Shown here: piece after piece, positions 43,560-54,196 of the stretch
Layout: every line of letters begins with the position of its first letter
How positions within the stretch are numbered: the stretch's first letter is position 1
Assembly: GCA_964036295.1 (NCBI GenBank)
Contig: OZ038462.1
Coordinates: forward strand, 3,727,501 to 3,791,500
Direction: 5' to 3'
From: Plumapathes pennacea
Taxonomy: Eukaryota; Cnidaria; Anthozoa; Antipatharia; Myriopathidae
Length of the DNA: 64,000 bases
Position numbers and translations under genes: made by a program
The notes under the pieces: generated by a model
Databases searched by the model: none
Told to the model about the DNA's origin: nothing
Seen by the model: the letters and a program-made list of their open reading frames with translations, nothing else

Positions 43560-45188
43560 ATCTAGAAGTGCTCTCGCGTTGCTAGGAAACAAAGTGTGGG
43601 ATAAAACGACCGAAAATCTGAAAGATGGCCGCGATGTGGCGGATGAGGCGTTCCGCAACCTGATTGTACGCGAGATCGAGGATATCAAGACGAAACTAAA
43701 TGGACTAGCAAGGAAGGATCACTTGGCCAGTATAGATCTCTTCAAAGCTGGAATACTGAATCTAAATCAAGTTTTCGAAAAGACATTCTCAAACGCCGAC
43801 AAGACCAGCGAAGGCCGGGCAGAAGGGGCAGCTTCAGGAACGGCGGTCGAAAACACGTCCGCGATCTCACACGCTACCAAACAAACTGATCTGAACGAAT
43901 CCGCCAAGGGGTCGCTTGCTGATGCTGTGGACAGGTTCAGATCAACCCGCTTGGAAGCGACGAGGGCATTCAACAACAAGGCCCTGACGACTTGTGACCG
44001 TGTACTTGCTCTGAAGTTTCAACTCATGGCAACAATTCTAGAACGCGTGGACAGACCCGCCGATGCGGTAGATGACTGCAAACTGTGCCTTGAAAACCTT
44101 CACGCCATGGCAGCAGTCCGCGACAGTTTCAAAGTTCAACTCGCAAGGGGACTGAGGTCATTGTTTAACAACAAGGAACGGGAAGCCTTATTTGTCTCTG
44201 TTTACCAAGCAAATCATGTCGTGTTCCGCCTCATCCAAATGACCAAAGGCAGCAGAGCTGGCGACACCATGTCTTTGCCGTGCGTAGACATTGGGGACGA
44301 ATCCCGGAGCAAATATGTTCACGTTTTGCGTGATGAAAAAGTGGTGAAGCAACTGAGAAAATTTCATATGGTAGACGTTTGTATCGGATTCCAGTCATTT
44401 ACAGTGGATCAGCCATCACACGGGATCGCTACAAACACGCTTGACCAAATAATTATCTTAGCAGCAAAGCTGAGATAAACGTTTATGATCCCAGCGGCAG
44501 GTCCCTGTATTCGCCTTCCCTTTTCGGCTGTCACTCGCATTCGTTTGAAAGCGTTGTTGCAATAGCTACTGACCGAGATGACAAGTTGTATGCACTTGTC
44601 AAGTACTACGTGGATCGATCATTTTTTAGTAGAGTTGAGGTGTGGGACCAACACGGAAATCACCATCACAGCATTTGTCTGTCGAAAGCGTTCAGTGGCA
44701 ACTCACTGACAGTCAACGACAATAATCAAGTGTTTGTTCTGTTAAGCCTGCACGTGCAAGTCTACAACACTGAGGGACTGCTGACTAAGGAGTTTGGAAA
44801 GGGAATACTGTCAAATCCGAGCGATATTACTACATCTGCCAATGATGGCCGAGTCTTGATACTGGGCGGCACCGGTCGGCCCCAATGTGTTCACACATTC
44901 AGCGCAGACGGAGATTACTTGCAAGAGTTCACGCTACAATCACGCGGAAAATGGGGAACCATAGCGTTTGACTGCAGCAGTGAAACGGTAGTCGTATCTT
45001 TGTGGGAGAGCGCCAACCTTGGGATCGCGTCAATCTACATGGTAGATGGCGAGTTCCTGCGTGTGGTGCCGTTGCCTCGTCCAGTTACATCCTCTGGAAG
45101 CTTTGGTTGTGTACAATCAGTAGCAGTGACATCGGATGGACACCTGGTTTACCTGCATGGTCGGGAGGTTCGCGTCTCGATCTTCTAA
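43560..45188 (+). pseudogene. P2: frameshifted propeller-bearing paralogue
   Basis: The N-domain (from 'ALALLGNKVWDKTTENLKDG') and central domain (CDRVLALKFQLMATILERV, CLENLHAM, HVLRDEKVVKQL) are well preserved, but three defects are visible. No ATG precedes the N-domain in frame, because an in-frame TAG lies about 25 bases upstream of 43560. The frame then stops at 44478 (ILAAKLR, then TAA) and propeller sequence resumes in another frame at 44475 (INVYDPSGRSLYSP), with about 20 residues of the P3 equivalent missing. The propeller half then runs open to 45188 (QVYNTEGLLTKEFG, DGRVLILGGTGRPQCVHTFS). Either it is a recent pseudogene or the frameshift hides an assembly indel or unusual splicing. 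The good codon preservation of both halves suggests recent loss. Confidence 0.7.
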
Positions 45189-45821
45189 TCGTAAGTAGAA
45201 CTACAGTACATTTATTTGTTGAAATAACAAGAAGCTGACGATTCCAGAAGAACTGCTTTAAATAAGCCTTCCCCTAAAGATCAACCTTTTAACTAACCCC
45301 TTCTTTTACTCTCAAGAGTGAATGGAAGTCTTTGCATTCGGATCGGTTTAGTTTTGAAACCAAAAGCCAGGTATAATTACAGCAGCAATCACGACGACAT
45401 TGTTTAGCCAGCCAGAAGACAAAGCAGGAATTTTTGTTTCGCTTTACTTTGAACAAGAGACAATTAAGAATTCTAAATTACACCTTTCACACTCTCCCCT
45501 CTCCCACTGGGACTGCGTCTTATTAATTTGACAGTACACACAGCTTTCTTGGTGTGAATACCTCGCGGCTTAGTGGAACTACTGTACTTCAGAGCAAAGT
45601 ATTTCCATAATGTTTCTCACGTGTTGGTCGGCCCTAAAAAGTGTAATGTAACCAATGAGAAAAAAGGACTAAGACAAAGTACTTGCAATCTATTGGTCCG
45701 GATATTGGAAAGGTTCGAAATTCAAAAAAGAGCAAGCACTTCGTTGCAAGTGTCAGTTTGCTTTGGACGTAGTGCCGATCGTTCAAGTTATCAAGTTCTT
45801 TCCCTTCACCAGCTAAGAAGC
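45189..45821. other. intergenic and 5' flank of P3
   Basis: No separate gene seen. The P3 reading frame is open upstream of its ATG back to about 45573, but that part has no family similarity and no upstream in-frame ATG, so I treat it as 5' untranslated sequence. Confidence 0.45.
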
Positions 45822-47540
45822 ATGTCAACAATCTTAACTGCCTTATTTAAAAGCAGCGTTGGGCTCCTTGTAACTAAAGCTCGCAAGAAAACGGCTGAAA
45901 AGCTGAAAAATGGCGACTTAACAGACGAAAGCTTCCGTACAATGATTGTGAACGAGCTCGAAGATATTAAGGGCAAACTGGATGGACTCGCGAGGAAAGA
46001 CCTCCTAGCCAGCGTCGAGTTTCTTAAACAAGGCATCGTGAATATGAATAAAGTGTTTGAGAAAACACTTGTGGACAAATCTGTGAAAAGAAGTGCAGTT
46101 GCCTCGAACGAAGAACTAGCCGTACTTTCCCAAGCGGATTCATTCCTCACCAAAACGAAGGATCTACTGCCTAATCTGAACGAGTCCGCCAAAATGTCCC
46201 TTGCTGATGCTAAAGAGAGGTTTAAATCAGCCAGAATGAAAGCGACGGATGCATTTAGTAACGAGGCCCTGCCGTTATCTGATCGCGTACTCGCCTTGAA
46301 AGTTCAACTCACCGCAACGATCCTAGAACGCGTGGACAGACCCGCCGATGCTGTAGAAGAATGCAAACTGTGTCTGGAAAACCTGCACGCCATGCCAGCT
46401 ATCCGCGACGTTTTCAAAGTTCAACTCACAGGAGGAGTGAAGTCGATTGTTTTCAAGGAGGAACGCAAAGTCATTTTTGTTGACGTGTGTCAAGCGAACC
46501 ACGTTGTCTTCCGCCTGATTCAAATGGCTAATCCCGAAATCGTTGCCTACAAGGACCACGTAAAACTGCCGTTATTAGACTTGGGCGAGCGTATCGACAT
46601 TTTGCGCGACGAAAGAGTGATTAAGAAGCTGGTGAAACTTGACATGCCGGAACTTTGTAATGGCTACTGGTCATTTAACATACGGGGCGAGAACCAATCC
46701 GAAAGTGAAATGGTGCGCCCAGAAAGTATCACTGTAAATGTCCGTGATGAGTTTGTCGTGCTGGGCATAGGATCCAATCATCAGTGGATGGTAAACATTT
46801 ATGATCCCTGTGGCAAGTTCCTCTATTCTACTTCTCCATCCAATGCTGCGCTCGGTCTTGCCTCCAGAGTAGCCACTGACCGACATGCAAACGTGTATGT
46901 AATGGAGGGCCACATCACAAAGAAACCAGAGCTCGTAGTAAAAACCGCTGTTCATAAGTTTCAAGTCGGATATTATAAGCAGTGGTTTAAACCACACTTC
47001 ATCGAGAGCTTCAGGGGCGAAGATATAGCAATCAACAAAAATGACCGGGTATTCGTAGTAGGAATTGCTTTCCCACGTGAGGTACCTGAGGTCAAAGCCC
47101 GCCTCATGGATGACTGGATCGGGGATAGGAGTAAGCAGCTTCTTCCCAGCTTTGGAAATGAACACCTACAGCGTCCCTGTGGTATGATCACTGCTAGTCA
47201 TGGTCACGTGTTGGTGTTGGATTGTCCCGATGATGTTCCTCCAAGTGTTCATACTTTCAGCCAATCGGGAAGTCACTTGCAACAGTTTCAAGTGCGAGCG
47301 AATTTCCATCGGTCTTCCATAGCGTTTGACAGGCGCCATGGCCAGGTTGTGACAATGTTCGCGGTAAGAGGACCGGGCATTACGAGGTCCGTGTATATCT
47401 ACACGGAAGATGGCGAGTGTCTGCGCGACTTCTTCAGTGTACCTTGGAGTTATGGCGCTCGAGGACTAGCCGTAACGACGAGCGGACATTTAGTCACCAC
47501 AAATGGAGAGGGCGACGTTTGCATTGTGAATAAATCCTAA
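45822..47540 (+). CDS. P3: intact paralogue with N-helical domain, central domain and NHL-like beta-propeller
   Basis: 572 residues from the ATG at 45822 (MSTILTALFKSSVGLLVTKA), which places the N-domain at the same position as P1. Residues 1-85 hold LKNGDLTDESFR, DIKGKLDGLARKDLLASV and a putative amphipathic helix. Residues ~120-265 hold DRVLALKVQLTATILERV, CKLCLENLHAMPAIRDVF, KVIFVDVCQANHVVF and IDILRDERVIKKL. From ~285 on, propeller strands recur (WMVNIYDPCGKFLYS, ASRVATDRHANVYVMEG, AINKNDRVFVVG, GHVLVLDCPDDVPPSVHTFS, RGLAVTTSGHLVTTNGEGD). It is the most complete copy of the propeller type. An upstream in-frame extension to a GTG at 45573 is not supported. Cytosolic by sequence; function unknown. 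Confidence 0.85.
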   Translation: MSTILTALFKSSVGLLVTKARKKTAEKLKNGDLTDESFRTMIVNELEDIKGKLDGLARKDLLASVEFLKQGIVNMNKVFEKTLVDKSVKRSAVASNEELAVLSQADSFLTKTKDLLPNLNESAKMSLADAKERFKSARMKATDAFSNEALPLSDRVLALKVQLTATILERVDRPADAVEECKLCLENLHAMPAIRDVFKVQLTGGVKSIVFKEERKVIFVDVCQANHVVFRLIQMANPEIVAYKDHVKLPLLDLGERIDILRDERVIKKLVKLDMPELCNGYWSFNIRGENQSESEMVRPESITVNVRDEFVVLGIGSNHQWMVNIYDPCGKFLYSTSPSNAALGLASRVATDRHANVYVMEGHITKKPELVVKTAVHKFQVGYYKQWFKPHFIESFRGEDIAINKNDRVFVVGIAFPREVPEVKARLMDDWIGDRSKQLLPSFGNEHLQRPCGMITASHGHVLVLDCPDDVPPSVHTFSQSGSHLQQFQVRANFHRSSIAFDRRHGQVVTMFAVRGPGITRSVYIYTEDGECLRDFFSVPWSYGARGLAVTTSGHLVTTNGEGDVCIVNKS

Positions 47541-47556
47541 CACTTCAAATGTAAAT

Positions 47557-47903
47557 AGAGGATATTACACGGCGGCGCGAAGATATGAATTTTATTTTCG
47601 AGTGGTAAAAACAATATTTTACGAACGAGCGCTTCACGAGTGAGTAAAATATTGTTTTTCCACTCGAAAATAAAATTCATATCTTCAAGCCGCCGTGTAA
47701 TTTTCTTTTTATTATATTAGACACGAGTGTTTTACGAGAAATTGCACAAACAACCGTGCAAAAGCGGGAAATGATGCCAACGATATCCTCACTAGTGAAG
47801 ATATGGAAAATACACCACTCGGGTCCCGGATGTAGTTTCGGATGGATTTTACGCAGGGTATATTTTCCAGTAAAACACTCGTGTCTATAAAATAAATACT
47901 AGA
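47557..47903. mobile_element. ~345-bp MITE-like element, copy B
   Basis: Same orientation as copy A at 30288-30634 and nearly identical along its length, including the ends 'atagaggatattacacggcg' and 'cactcgtgtctataaaataa'. It inserted about 15 bp after the P3 stop codon, so it may supply the P3 3' untranslated region and poly(A) sequence. Confidence 0.75.
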
Positions 47904-48484
47904 TAACTTCAGAAGCGTCAGCAGAAAAGCGTTGCGTTAAAATAGTACTGGACCCTTGCAGTTCTCCGTGCACGATACGGGCTAATCGTGGGTTAAGTAA
48001 ATTAGACTTTTTGCCTCTGTAAGCCTAGACACGAGCAGCTTCTTCTTTCCTAGAATAACACCCTTGATGTGCTTTGAGTTAGAGAACATTCAGCCTGTAA
48101 AGCCTTCGCTCAGGCAGCTAAACTCAGTGGATGTTTGTATAACTTAGTGTGTATTGACTACATTTTCTACTATTGTATTTACATTATTACTGTTATTAAT
48201 ATTAGGAGAAAGTGTGTGTCGAGTGTTGTGCAGGCAGCAGTAAATTCACTGAAATAAGCGTATGTATATTTTGTGGTCTGTAGCTGTTGCTTCAATTCCT
48301 TTCCTTTAGATGGGTTATAGGTCGTTGCTTTTTGCTCCCGCCAAACTGAACTGCAACCTGTTTGCCAGCCTCTTCATAGCTCTTTAGCACACACTGATTT
48401 TGTTCAGTTCAATTCGTATATCTTTCCTATATCCTTGATTATCTTAGAAAACTTTTCAGATTTTGCAACAAAACAGAAAGATGT

Positions 48485-48751
48485 AGCCTGCGTAGCTTGG
48501 CCCCTCCTTGGGAAGGCGAGAGGGGGGAGGGGGGGGGAGGGGGGTGGAGGGGAATGGGTGTACGGAGAAATCGACTTGGGGGTTGTTTGGCTGTGGGCCC
48601 TCCCTCCCTCTCCTTCTCCCCATTCCACTCCTGCGTCCGCGTTTGCTCGTTCCAGTCCACCTTCCTCAACCACCCCCCTGCCCACGCCCCTGCCCACCCC
48701 CCCAGCCCCCCCCCCCCCCCTCCCCCCCGAGGTCCAAGCTGCTTAGGCTAA
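48485..48751. mobile_element. GC-rich MITE-like element
   Basis: The left end TAGCCTGCGTAGCTTGG is reverse-complemented at the right (CCAAGCTGCTTAGGCTA) with one or two mismatches. The interior is a purine-rich block (gaggggggag) followed by a pyrimidine-rich block with long C runs. Organisation and the TAGCCTGC end resemble the element at 28425-28699. Confidence 0.6.
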
Positions 48752-49193
48752 TATAGATGTTATGATGACATTTTATCAGTAATGGATGCATAATAAGTCG
48801 TTTGACGTTCGCCTGAGTTCCTGTATCGATCGATCTACTGCAACTCACCCTCGGAGTTGTCAGTATGCACTTATCATTAAACTATTTGATTAGATTTATA
48901 CTATAAATGCCCAATTTCGTTATGCTTTGGCTTCGTCAGTTCTGCCTTCGGACTGTTTACAGTTTCACTAATAAACAACTCCACTGAAGTGCGTCGTTTG
49001 AAGCACTTGAGATGAATGTTGAGGCTTTGTTTTTCTGCTGATTCATGATTACGTATCAATTACAAAACTTGCACTTGGACATTCAAATTTTCTGAGAGCC
49101 ATTTGAACCAGAAAGCGTTGGCTGAGATCAGCGTTTCGCGAGAGGATTTTATCTGGCAGAATGTTGTACTGAATGATATACCAGCACAAAACC

Positions 49194-50383
49194 ATGGTAG
49201 AAGCCATTGTAAACACATTTGGTCGACTAATGGTAAACATCTCCCGTGACAAAATTGCAAAAAGGTTGGAAGATGGTGACGTGGTTGATGAGCATGTAAG
49301 ACTCATGATGGTGAACAATCTCCAGGAAATTGAAAAGAAGTTGGATGCGATTTCGCAATCGACACTCAAAGGCAGCCTCGACCATTTGGAAAAAGGAATC
49401 AGTAAGCTGTTCCAAGTACTGCAGAATAATGAAGCATTCCATAACACAGCCAGCGACGAAAGCAAAACAGCGGGCCTATTGGGTTTTGCCAAGGAGTTCA
49501 ATCAGGTTGGCAGTTCAGCACACATAACTCAAGCATTTTCACCCTCAGTAGTACAATAACTTCCCATAGACTAGAATTTTTGATGTTTTACACTTGCTTT
49601 TCAGTTTCATACACTATCCTTCAGTTCCGCATTCTGCCATTACTTGGTTATAATAACAGTCCTACCTTTTCTTTTTCTTCTCAGCCGTCAGTTCAGGAAG
49701 ACCCCTTGTTTTCTTGTGCTCAAGAAAACTTTAAGGAAGCGATCAGTAAAGCGACAGACGCATTTCGAAACAAAAACCTGACGATTTCTGATCGCATTTT
49801 GGCCATCCAGATCGAGGTCATGGCTTCAGCGCTGCAAAATGTGGCCAGACCCAATGATGCAACGTCGGACTTCATTATCTGTTTTAGAAAACTGCACGAG
49901 ATGAGTGAAATTCAGAAGAACTTTAAAGTTCTTCTCACAGGAGGCCTAAAGGCTCGCTGGTTCAAGAAAAAACGCAGGGCCGTCCTTGTTGATGTTTGTC
50001 AAGTGCATCACGCCGTTTTCCAGTTTATGCAAGTCGCCAGCGGCGAAGAAAAGGTCAGTCTGCCGCTTTTGAAAGTTGGAAATAAAGAGCCGGTTGAGGT
50101 AGATGTTTTACGTGATGAAAGAATAATTAAAATCCTGACGAAACTTGACCTGGTAAAGTTTCATGACGGTTGCCGTTACATTCTATTTGGCTACGAGTGG
50201 AAAGGAGACCAGAATAATAAGCATCCAAATGAAGTTGCACCAATCGTTCCATCACCCATTTCTCCGCCCTTCGACTCCAGTGAGTCCGGTGACTCTGATG
50301 ACTCCGAAGACTCCGAAGACACCGAAATCGAGCCGAATAGTTGGTTTCACCAGTTTCTAAATTACATAGGGTTGATGGATTAG
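49194..50383 (+). CDS. P4: paralogue with phase-0 intron and acidic C-terminal tail, no propeller
   Basis: Exons 49194-49505 and 49685-50383 join in phase to 336 residues (donor CAG|gttggc, acceptor ctcag|CCG). Exon 1 is exactly the N-domain (MVEAIVNTFGRLMVN, RLEDGDVVDEHVRLMMV, LKGSLDHLEKGISKL). Exon 2 is the central domain (SDRILAIQIEVMASALQNV, CFRKLHEMSEIQKNF, VDVLRDERIIKIL). Instead of a propeller it ends in about 60 residues: a proline-rich stretch, then an Asp/Ser/Glu-rich block (SGDSDDSEDSEDTEIE) and a Trp/Phe-containing end (NSWFHQFLNYIG). No membrane helix. The intron falls precisely between the two shared domains, as in P6. Cytosolic by sequence; function unknown. Confidence 0.8.
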
Positions 50384-51076
50384 CTGCGCACTACTGCTAG
50401 CAGCAGAGAGAAAATAGTGGCACACGTGCATAAAGCAAGAATCAACCATCGAAAGCGTTTGAGAAAATCAATCAAGTTCACAAGCCAAAAGCAAGCGACC
50501 GGTTCACATGGTGAAATTTGTGAATCAAGCGCAAACGCACGCGCAAGAGAATGAAAACGTTTTCATTCTCTTGGCTTGCTTAGCGTGTGAACCAATCTTT
50601 ATAAACCAATAACTTGCTTGAAAGATGTTTTGAATGTGGACTTTAAAGCTATAGTAGGTCGGCTATCCGGTTTCATAATTCGTACTTTTGATTCCGAATT
50701 AACTTGTTTGAACACCGTTAAATAACTGTGATATGTAAAACTCTATAAAGTCGATTGAATTCTCTCACATTATATAGGTTTACAGAGTGTACAAGATGGC
50801 ACAGATTTTAATATTTCCCTGACATTTTTCCGCTTCATGGTTGATGGGACGCCTTTCGTGTATTTTGCCGTGCAGCGTCATGATTTTGACGGTTCAGTAA
50901 CTGACTAAGGATACTTGAGCTCTTTGTTTTCCCGTTGTTCACTGCATCGTTAGGAACTCAAATATGACTGGGCACAAATTAATGAAAATGAATGCAAAAC
51001 TCGCCAAGGCTGGCATATTGATTCGTAACTATCAAACAGCACCTTTACTTTCAGTTGATTAGTTACAAAGACTGTT
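50384..51076. other. intergenic; 5' flank of P5
   Basis: Contains a perfect palindrome AGAGAATGAAAACG/CGTTTTCATTCTCT at 50547-50574. Bases 50860-51060 are similar to 60700-60880 upstream of P8 (gacggttcagtaactga; cacaaattaatg...aatgcaaaac), a shared duplicated flank. Confidence 0.55.
50547..50574. repeat. perfect palindrome in an imperfect hairpin
   Basis: AGAGAATGAAAACG is followed at once by its reverse complement. Outer parts (gtgaatcaagcg / cttagcgtgtgaacc) also partly pair, so about 100 bases could fold. Confidence 0.6.
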
Positions 51077-51934
51077 ATGTCGCGGTTATATTCTTTAAAC
51101 ACTGTATACACAGCCTCCATTCGACTGTTGGTGAATCTTGACGATGGTGATGTGGCAGATCAGAAGACCCGAGAAAAGATTGTGAGCCAGATCAACAACA
51201 TGAAGAAGCCAGCATCGCATGATCAAACACTCTTAGTTAGCCTTGACCATTTTGAAAGAGGAATCGTGAAACTGAACCTAGTGATTGAGAAAACATTTAA
51301 AGATCAGGCACAAGAAGAAGAAGAAGCCAGAGAGGACACGAGTAACTACAAACTAACCGATTCTGCCAAGCAGTCGCTCGATGTCGCTAAAGATAGCTTC
51401 GAGGAGGCCCGCGACAAGGCGAAACGGGTATTCAGTGACAACGAACTAAAGACGTTTGATCGAATCCTTGCTATGAAGATTCGACTCGCGGCAATAATTC
51501 TAAAACACTGCTTGGACAGATCCAAGTTTGATTCAGATGATAACATCACGCGTTGTTTTGAAGACCTAAAAGGTATGCCAGAAGTTTCTGAGAGTTTCCG
51601 AGTGCTCTCACGAGAACAGAAGGTTGACCGGATCGAGCGCAAAACCCGATGCCTTATTGTTGATGTATATAAAATGTATCATACTGTTTCCCGCGTCCAG
51701 GAAGTTTACAGTACCTGCACCATAATGCCATTACCGCGTCTTGCAGAGCAGATCGATGTCTTGACGGACGAAAGAGTGCGAATACTGCACGAATCATACG
51801 GGGCCCAGGAACCGCCTACAAGTAGTAGCTCGGGCACGATGATGGGAATGATGCGTTCTTCAGTATCCTTACCGCGAGACGCAGGGAACTACGTTTACAA
51901 TAAAGTCCGGACTTGGACTCTAGGGAGACGGTAA
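51077..51934 (+). CDS. P5: short intronless paralogue without propeller
   Basis: 285 residues from the ATG at 51077 (MSRLYSLNTVYTASIRLLVN). The N-domain is shortened at its start but retains LDDGDVADQKTREKIV and LLVSLDHFERGIVKLNLVIE. The central domain shows DRILAMKIRLAAIILKHCL, CFEDLKGMPEVSESF and IDVLTDERV. The last ~45 residues are Ser/Thr/Met-rich and then basic (NYVYNKVRTWTLGRR). The N-terminus lacks the segment KARDKAAEK seen in P1, so the ancestral start may differ. P8 is its closest relative in protein and flank. No signal peptide or membrane helix is apparent. Confidence 0.75.
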   Translation: MSRLYSLNTVYTASIRLLVNLDDGDVADQKTREKIVSQINNMKKPASHDQTLLVSLDHFERGIVKLNLVIEKTFKDQAQEEEEAREDTSNYKLTDSAKQSLDVAKDSFEEARDKAKRVFSDNELKTFDRILAMKIRLAAIILKHCLDRSKFDSDDNITRCFEDLKGMPEVSESFRVLSREQKVDRIERKTRCLIVDVYKMYHTVSRVQEVYSTCTIMPLPRLAEQIDVLTDERVRILHESYGAQEPPTSSSSGTMMGMMRSSVSLPRDAGNYVYNKVRTWTLGRR

Positions 51935-54196
51935 CCGTGATGACACAAGATCTTTACAATTAAAACATTGTTAGAAATTAGTACACGAACAGCAAGCAAA
52001 CAGTTTTTTGTTCGGGTTAGGCTCTTTTAGCCGATTTTGGGATAGCTATATTCGATTGCATGAATGAGAGGATTCCCTTCGGAACTGCAAAATTGGAACA
52101 GAACTATATTTTTACCATTGAGTTAAGGTTTCGTAATTCAAGTTTAGTCTGAGGTCCACCCGTATATTTGAGGGCCATATGTATTGATGTATATAAGTAA
52201 CCTTATCTATTTATTTATTTACTCGCTTTAATTATACTTGTATACAATAAAGTATAATTGGGAACAGTTCATACAGAACTGACATAGTTCCTTATAAAAA
52301 TGAACCTCCCGACATTGTAGTAAATAAACAGTAACTAGTATAAATTGATAAAATCAGCCACTATTCCCACCCTACCTATCTAATTGCTAATCAAGATAAA
52401 ACTAGCTAACATTAATAGGTAGATTTGGGATTACAGAACCCTGCGGGAACTGTGCTCGGTAAGATGTAACCATCAAGAAACAAAGTATTGTCTTGAATTG
52501 TATTGTATAGTGTACGTACAGTTTTGTCTTTAATTTAGTAGTTGCTGTAATATAAAGAGACCGCCCTCTTTGCTGTTGCTAACGAAAGCCGAGTCGATCG
52601 GTCCATTGCATGCACTGAGAACTGCTGTACATACTAATCTCGCCCCTGATCATGTACGATAAGCCCCTTTACTTTGTGTTCATACTCCTTGCCCGTGGCG
52701 TAAGATTTGCCTCAAAGAAATCAAAGGCGAAAGTCAAGACAGTTCGAGCACATTCCAAAACGCAGAATTTGTAAGTAACTCTGACTAAACTGAGCTACAG
52801 AGCCAAATTTGAAAACCTTTAATAAGTGAATGGTAAATAAATGGTGTATCCTAGTATACTCAGATCTCGAAACATGGCTGCCAAAAAGCAACACTTCTGA
52901 TCTGGAATGAAAGCAGTTGAGTTGAATTGGTGTCTTCTTCTTTCTCGTACTAGATATCAATATACGAATGACCGTTCGCTTTTTTCCTTATTTGCTCGTT
53001 TACATCTTTCGGACAAAAAAAGGGAAGTTTGTGGTTCGCTCCAACGTCATCATACCTGTTGTTCAGTTGGCACTTGTTCGCGGTTCACTGACCTACTGAG
53101 TGGAACCCACGAAGGCCAAGGAACAGGAAAAATGTGTTCGTTATAACGAGTGTTAATTATATTGGGTTTCTGTTCCATACATTTTACTGTAACTTAGGTC
53201 CTATCGTTTGTTGTTTACATCCCTGCCTTTTGAAAAGACCTTTCTGCTTTTAGTTTGTGGTATTCGAATCAATTGTTTGTGACACTTGTCTGCGGTTGAA
53301 TTATTTGCTGCAAAAAACTTCCGCTTGATTCAATGGACACTTGAACGTGTCCTTATATTGACTGCGTAGCTATGAAACTAAGAGAGACTTTATCTCATTG
53401 TCATGTAACAGCTACAATATACCAGCGCAGAAACTGATTTTATGTTTTATATTATAGCAAATTAGTGTAGGAGAAAGTCAAGTTTTAATTCTACAATTCA
53501 GTTTCCCTGCGAATACTGTGCAAATGACAGCGGATGCTTTAAGCTTCAATCACAATCTACAAGAACTACTATTGCTCTGCCCGTGCATTGTCTCACTCAC
53601 GGTATTTTGTTTTGGCTTCATAAGTCAAAGCTGAAGAGTAACATCTATGAGTCCATAGGATATACTGATTGGTCGTTCTGATCGCAGACAAACAGAGAGG
53701 TCGGACTGCCGATCAGCTGTTTGCGTATTTCTTAAAATTGTCGTTTCGCTTTAATATTTTTTATGTTTGTTTACATCTTTTCGATCTTTAGAAAAATTTC
53801 AACCAGTGTTTGGCACCTTATATGAACAGTGTGGTGCACGCGATAAAGCACTTCCGGAGTTCGGAGAAACCGGGACATGACAAACATTAACAGCGTTTCG
53901 TTATTGGCACTAGCCGAGGTGCTTGTGATTTTGTTATTACCCACAAGCGCCTAGAAAATGATGCATGTCCATAATGTTTAATGGTCATGTACTTGACTGA
54001 CTGTTTTGAATCCTTTGTTTTTCCGACCAATAACTGTGAGGAATGCGGTGATCATGTCACAAGACACATAGACAGTTTCATTGTCAATCGTCAAGAGTCA
54101 TTCACACACAAGAGTCATTCACACAGGAAGCGCTCGCAGTGATATCCTTTCCTGAGCGAACTGTATCTAATACAATACTATGGTGATCGTGGTGAT
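51935..54196. other. intergenic between P5 and P6
   Basis: No gene seen. Bases 53250-53460 (acttgtctgcggttgaatt ... cgcagaaactg) align with 58855-59020 and partly with 63470-63610, so this is one copy of a repeated flank unit. Short frames near 52721-53146 have no family features. Confidence 0.5.

Larger units (their letters stand above)
47541..49193. other. intergenic between P3 and P4
   Basis: Holds MITE copy B (47557-47903) and a GC-rich inverted-repeat element (48485-48751), described separately. No gene seen. Several short frames across the G/C-rich element are artefacts. Confidence 0.5.

Noticed and set aside
45573-45821. N-terminal extension of P3
   Set aside because: Open by chance from a GTG; no similarity to other copies and no upstream ATG.
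46671-47165. 164-residue minus-strand frame over P3
   Set aside because: Antisense shadow of the P3 propeller.
48404-48756. Pro/Gly-rich frames on both strands
   Set aside because: Readings of the GC-rich inverted-repeat element.
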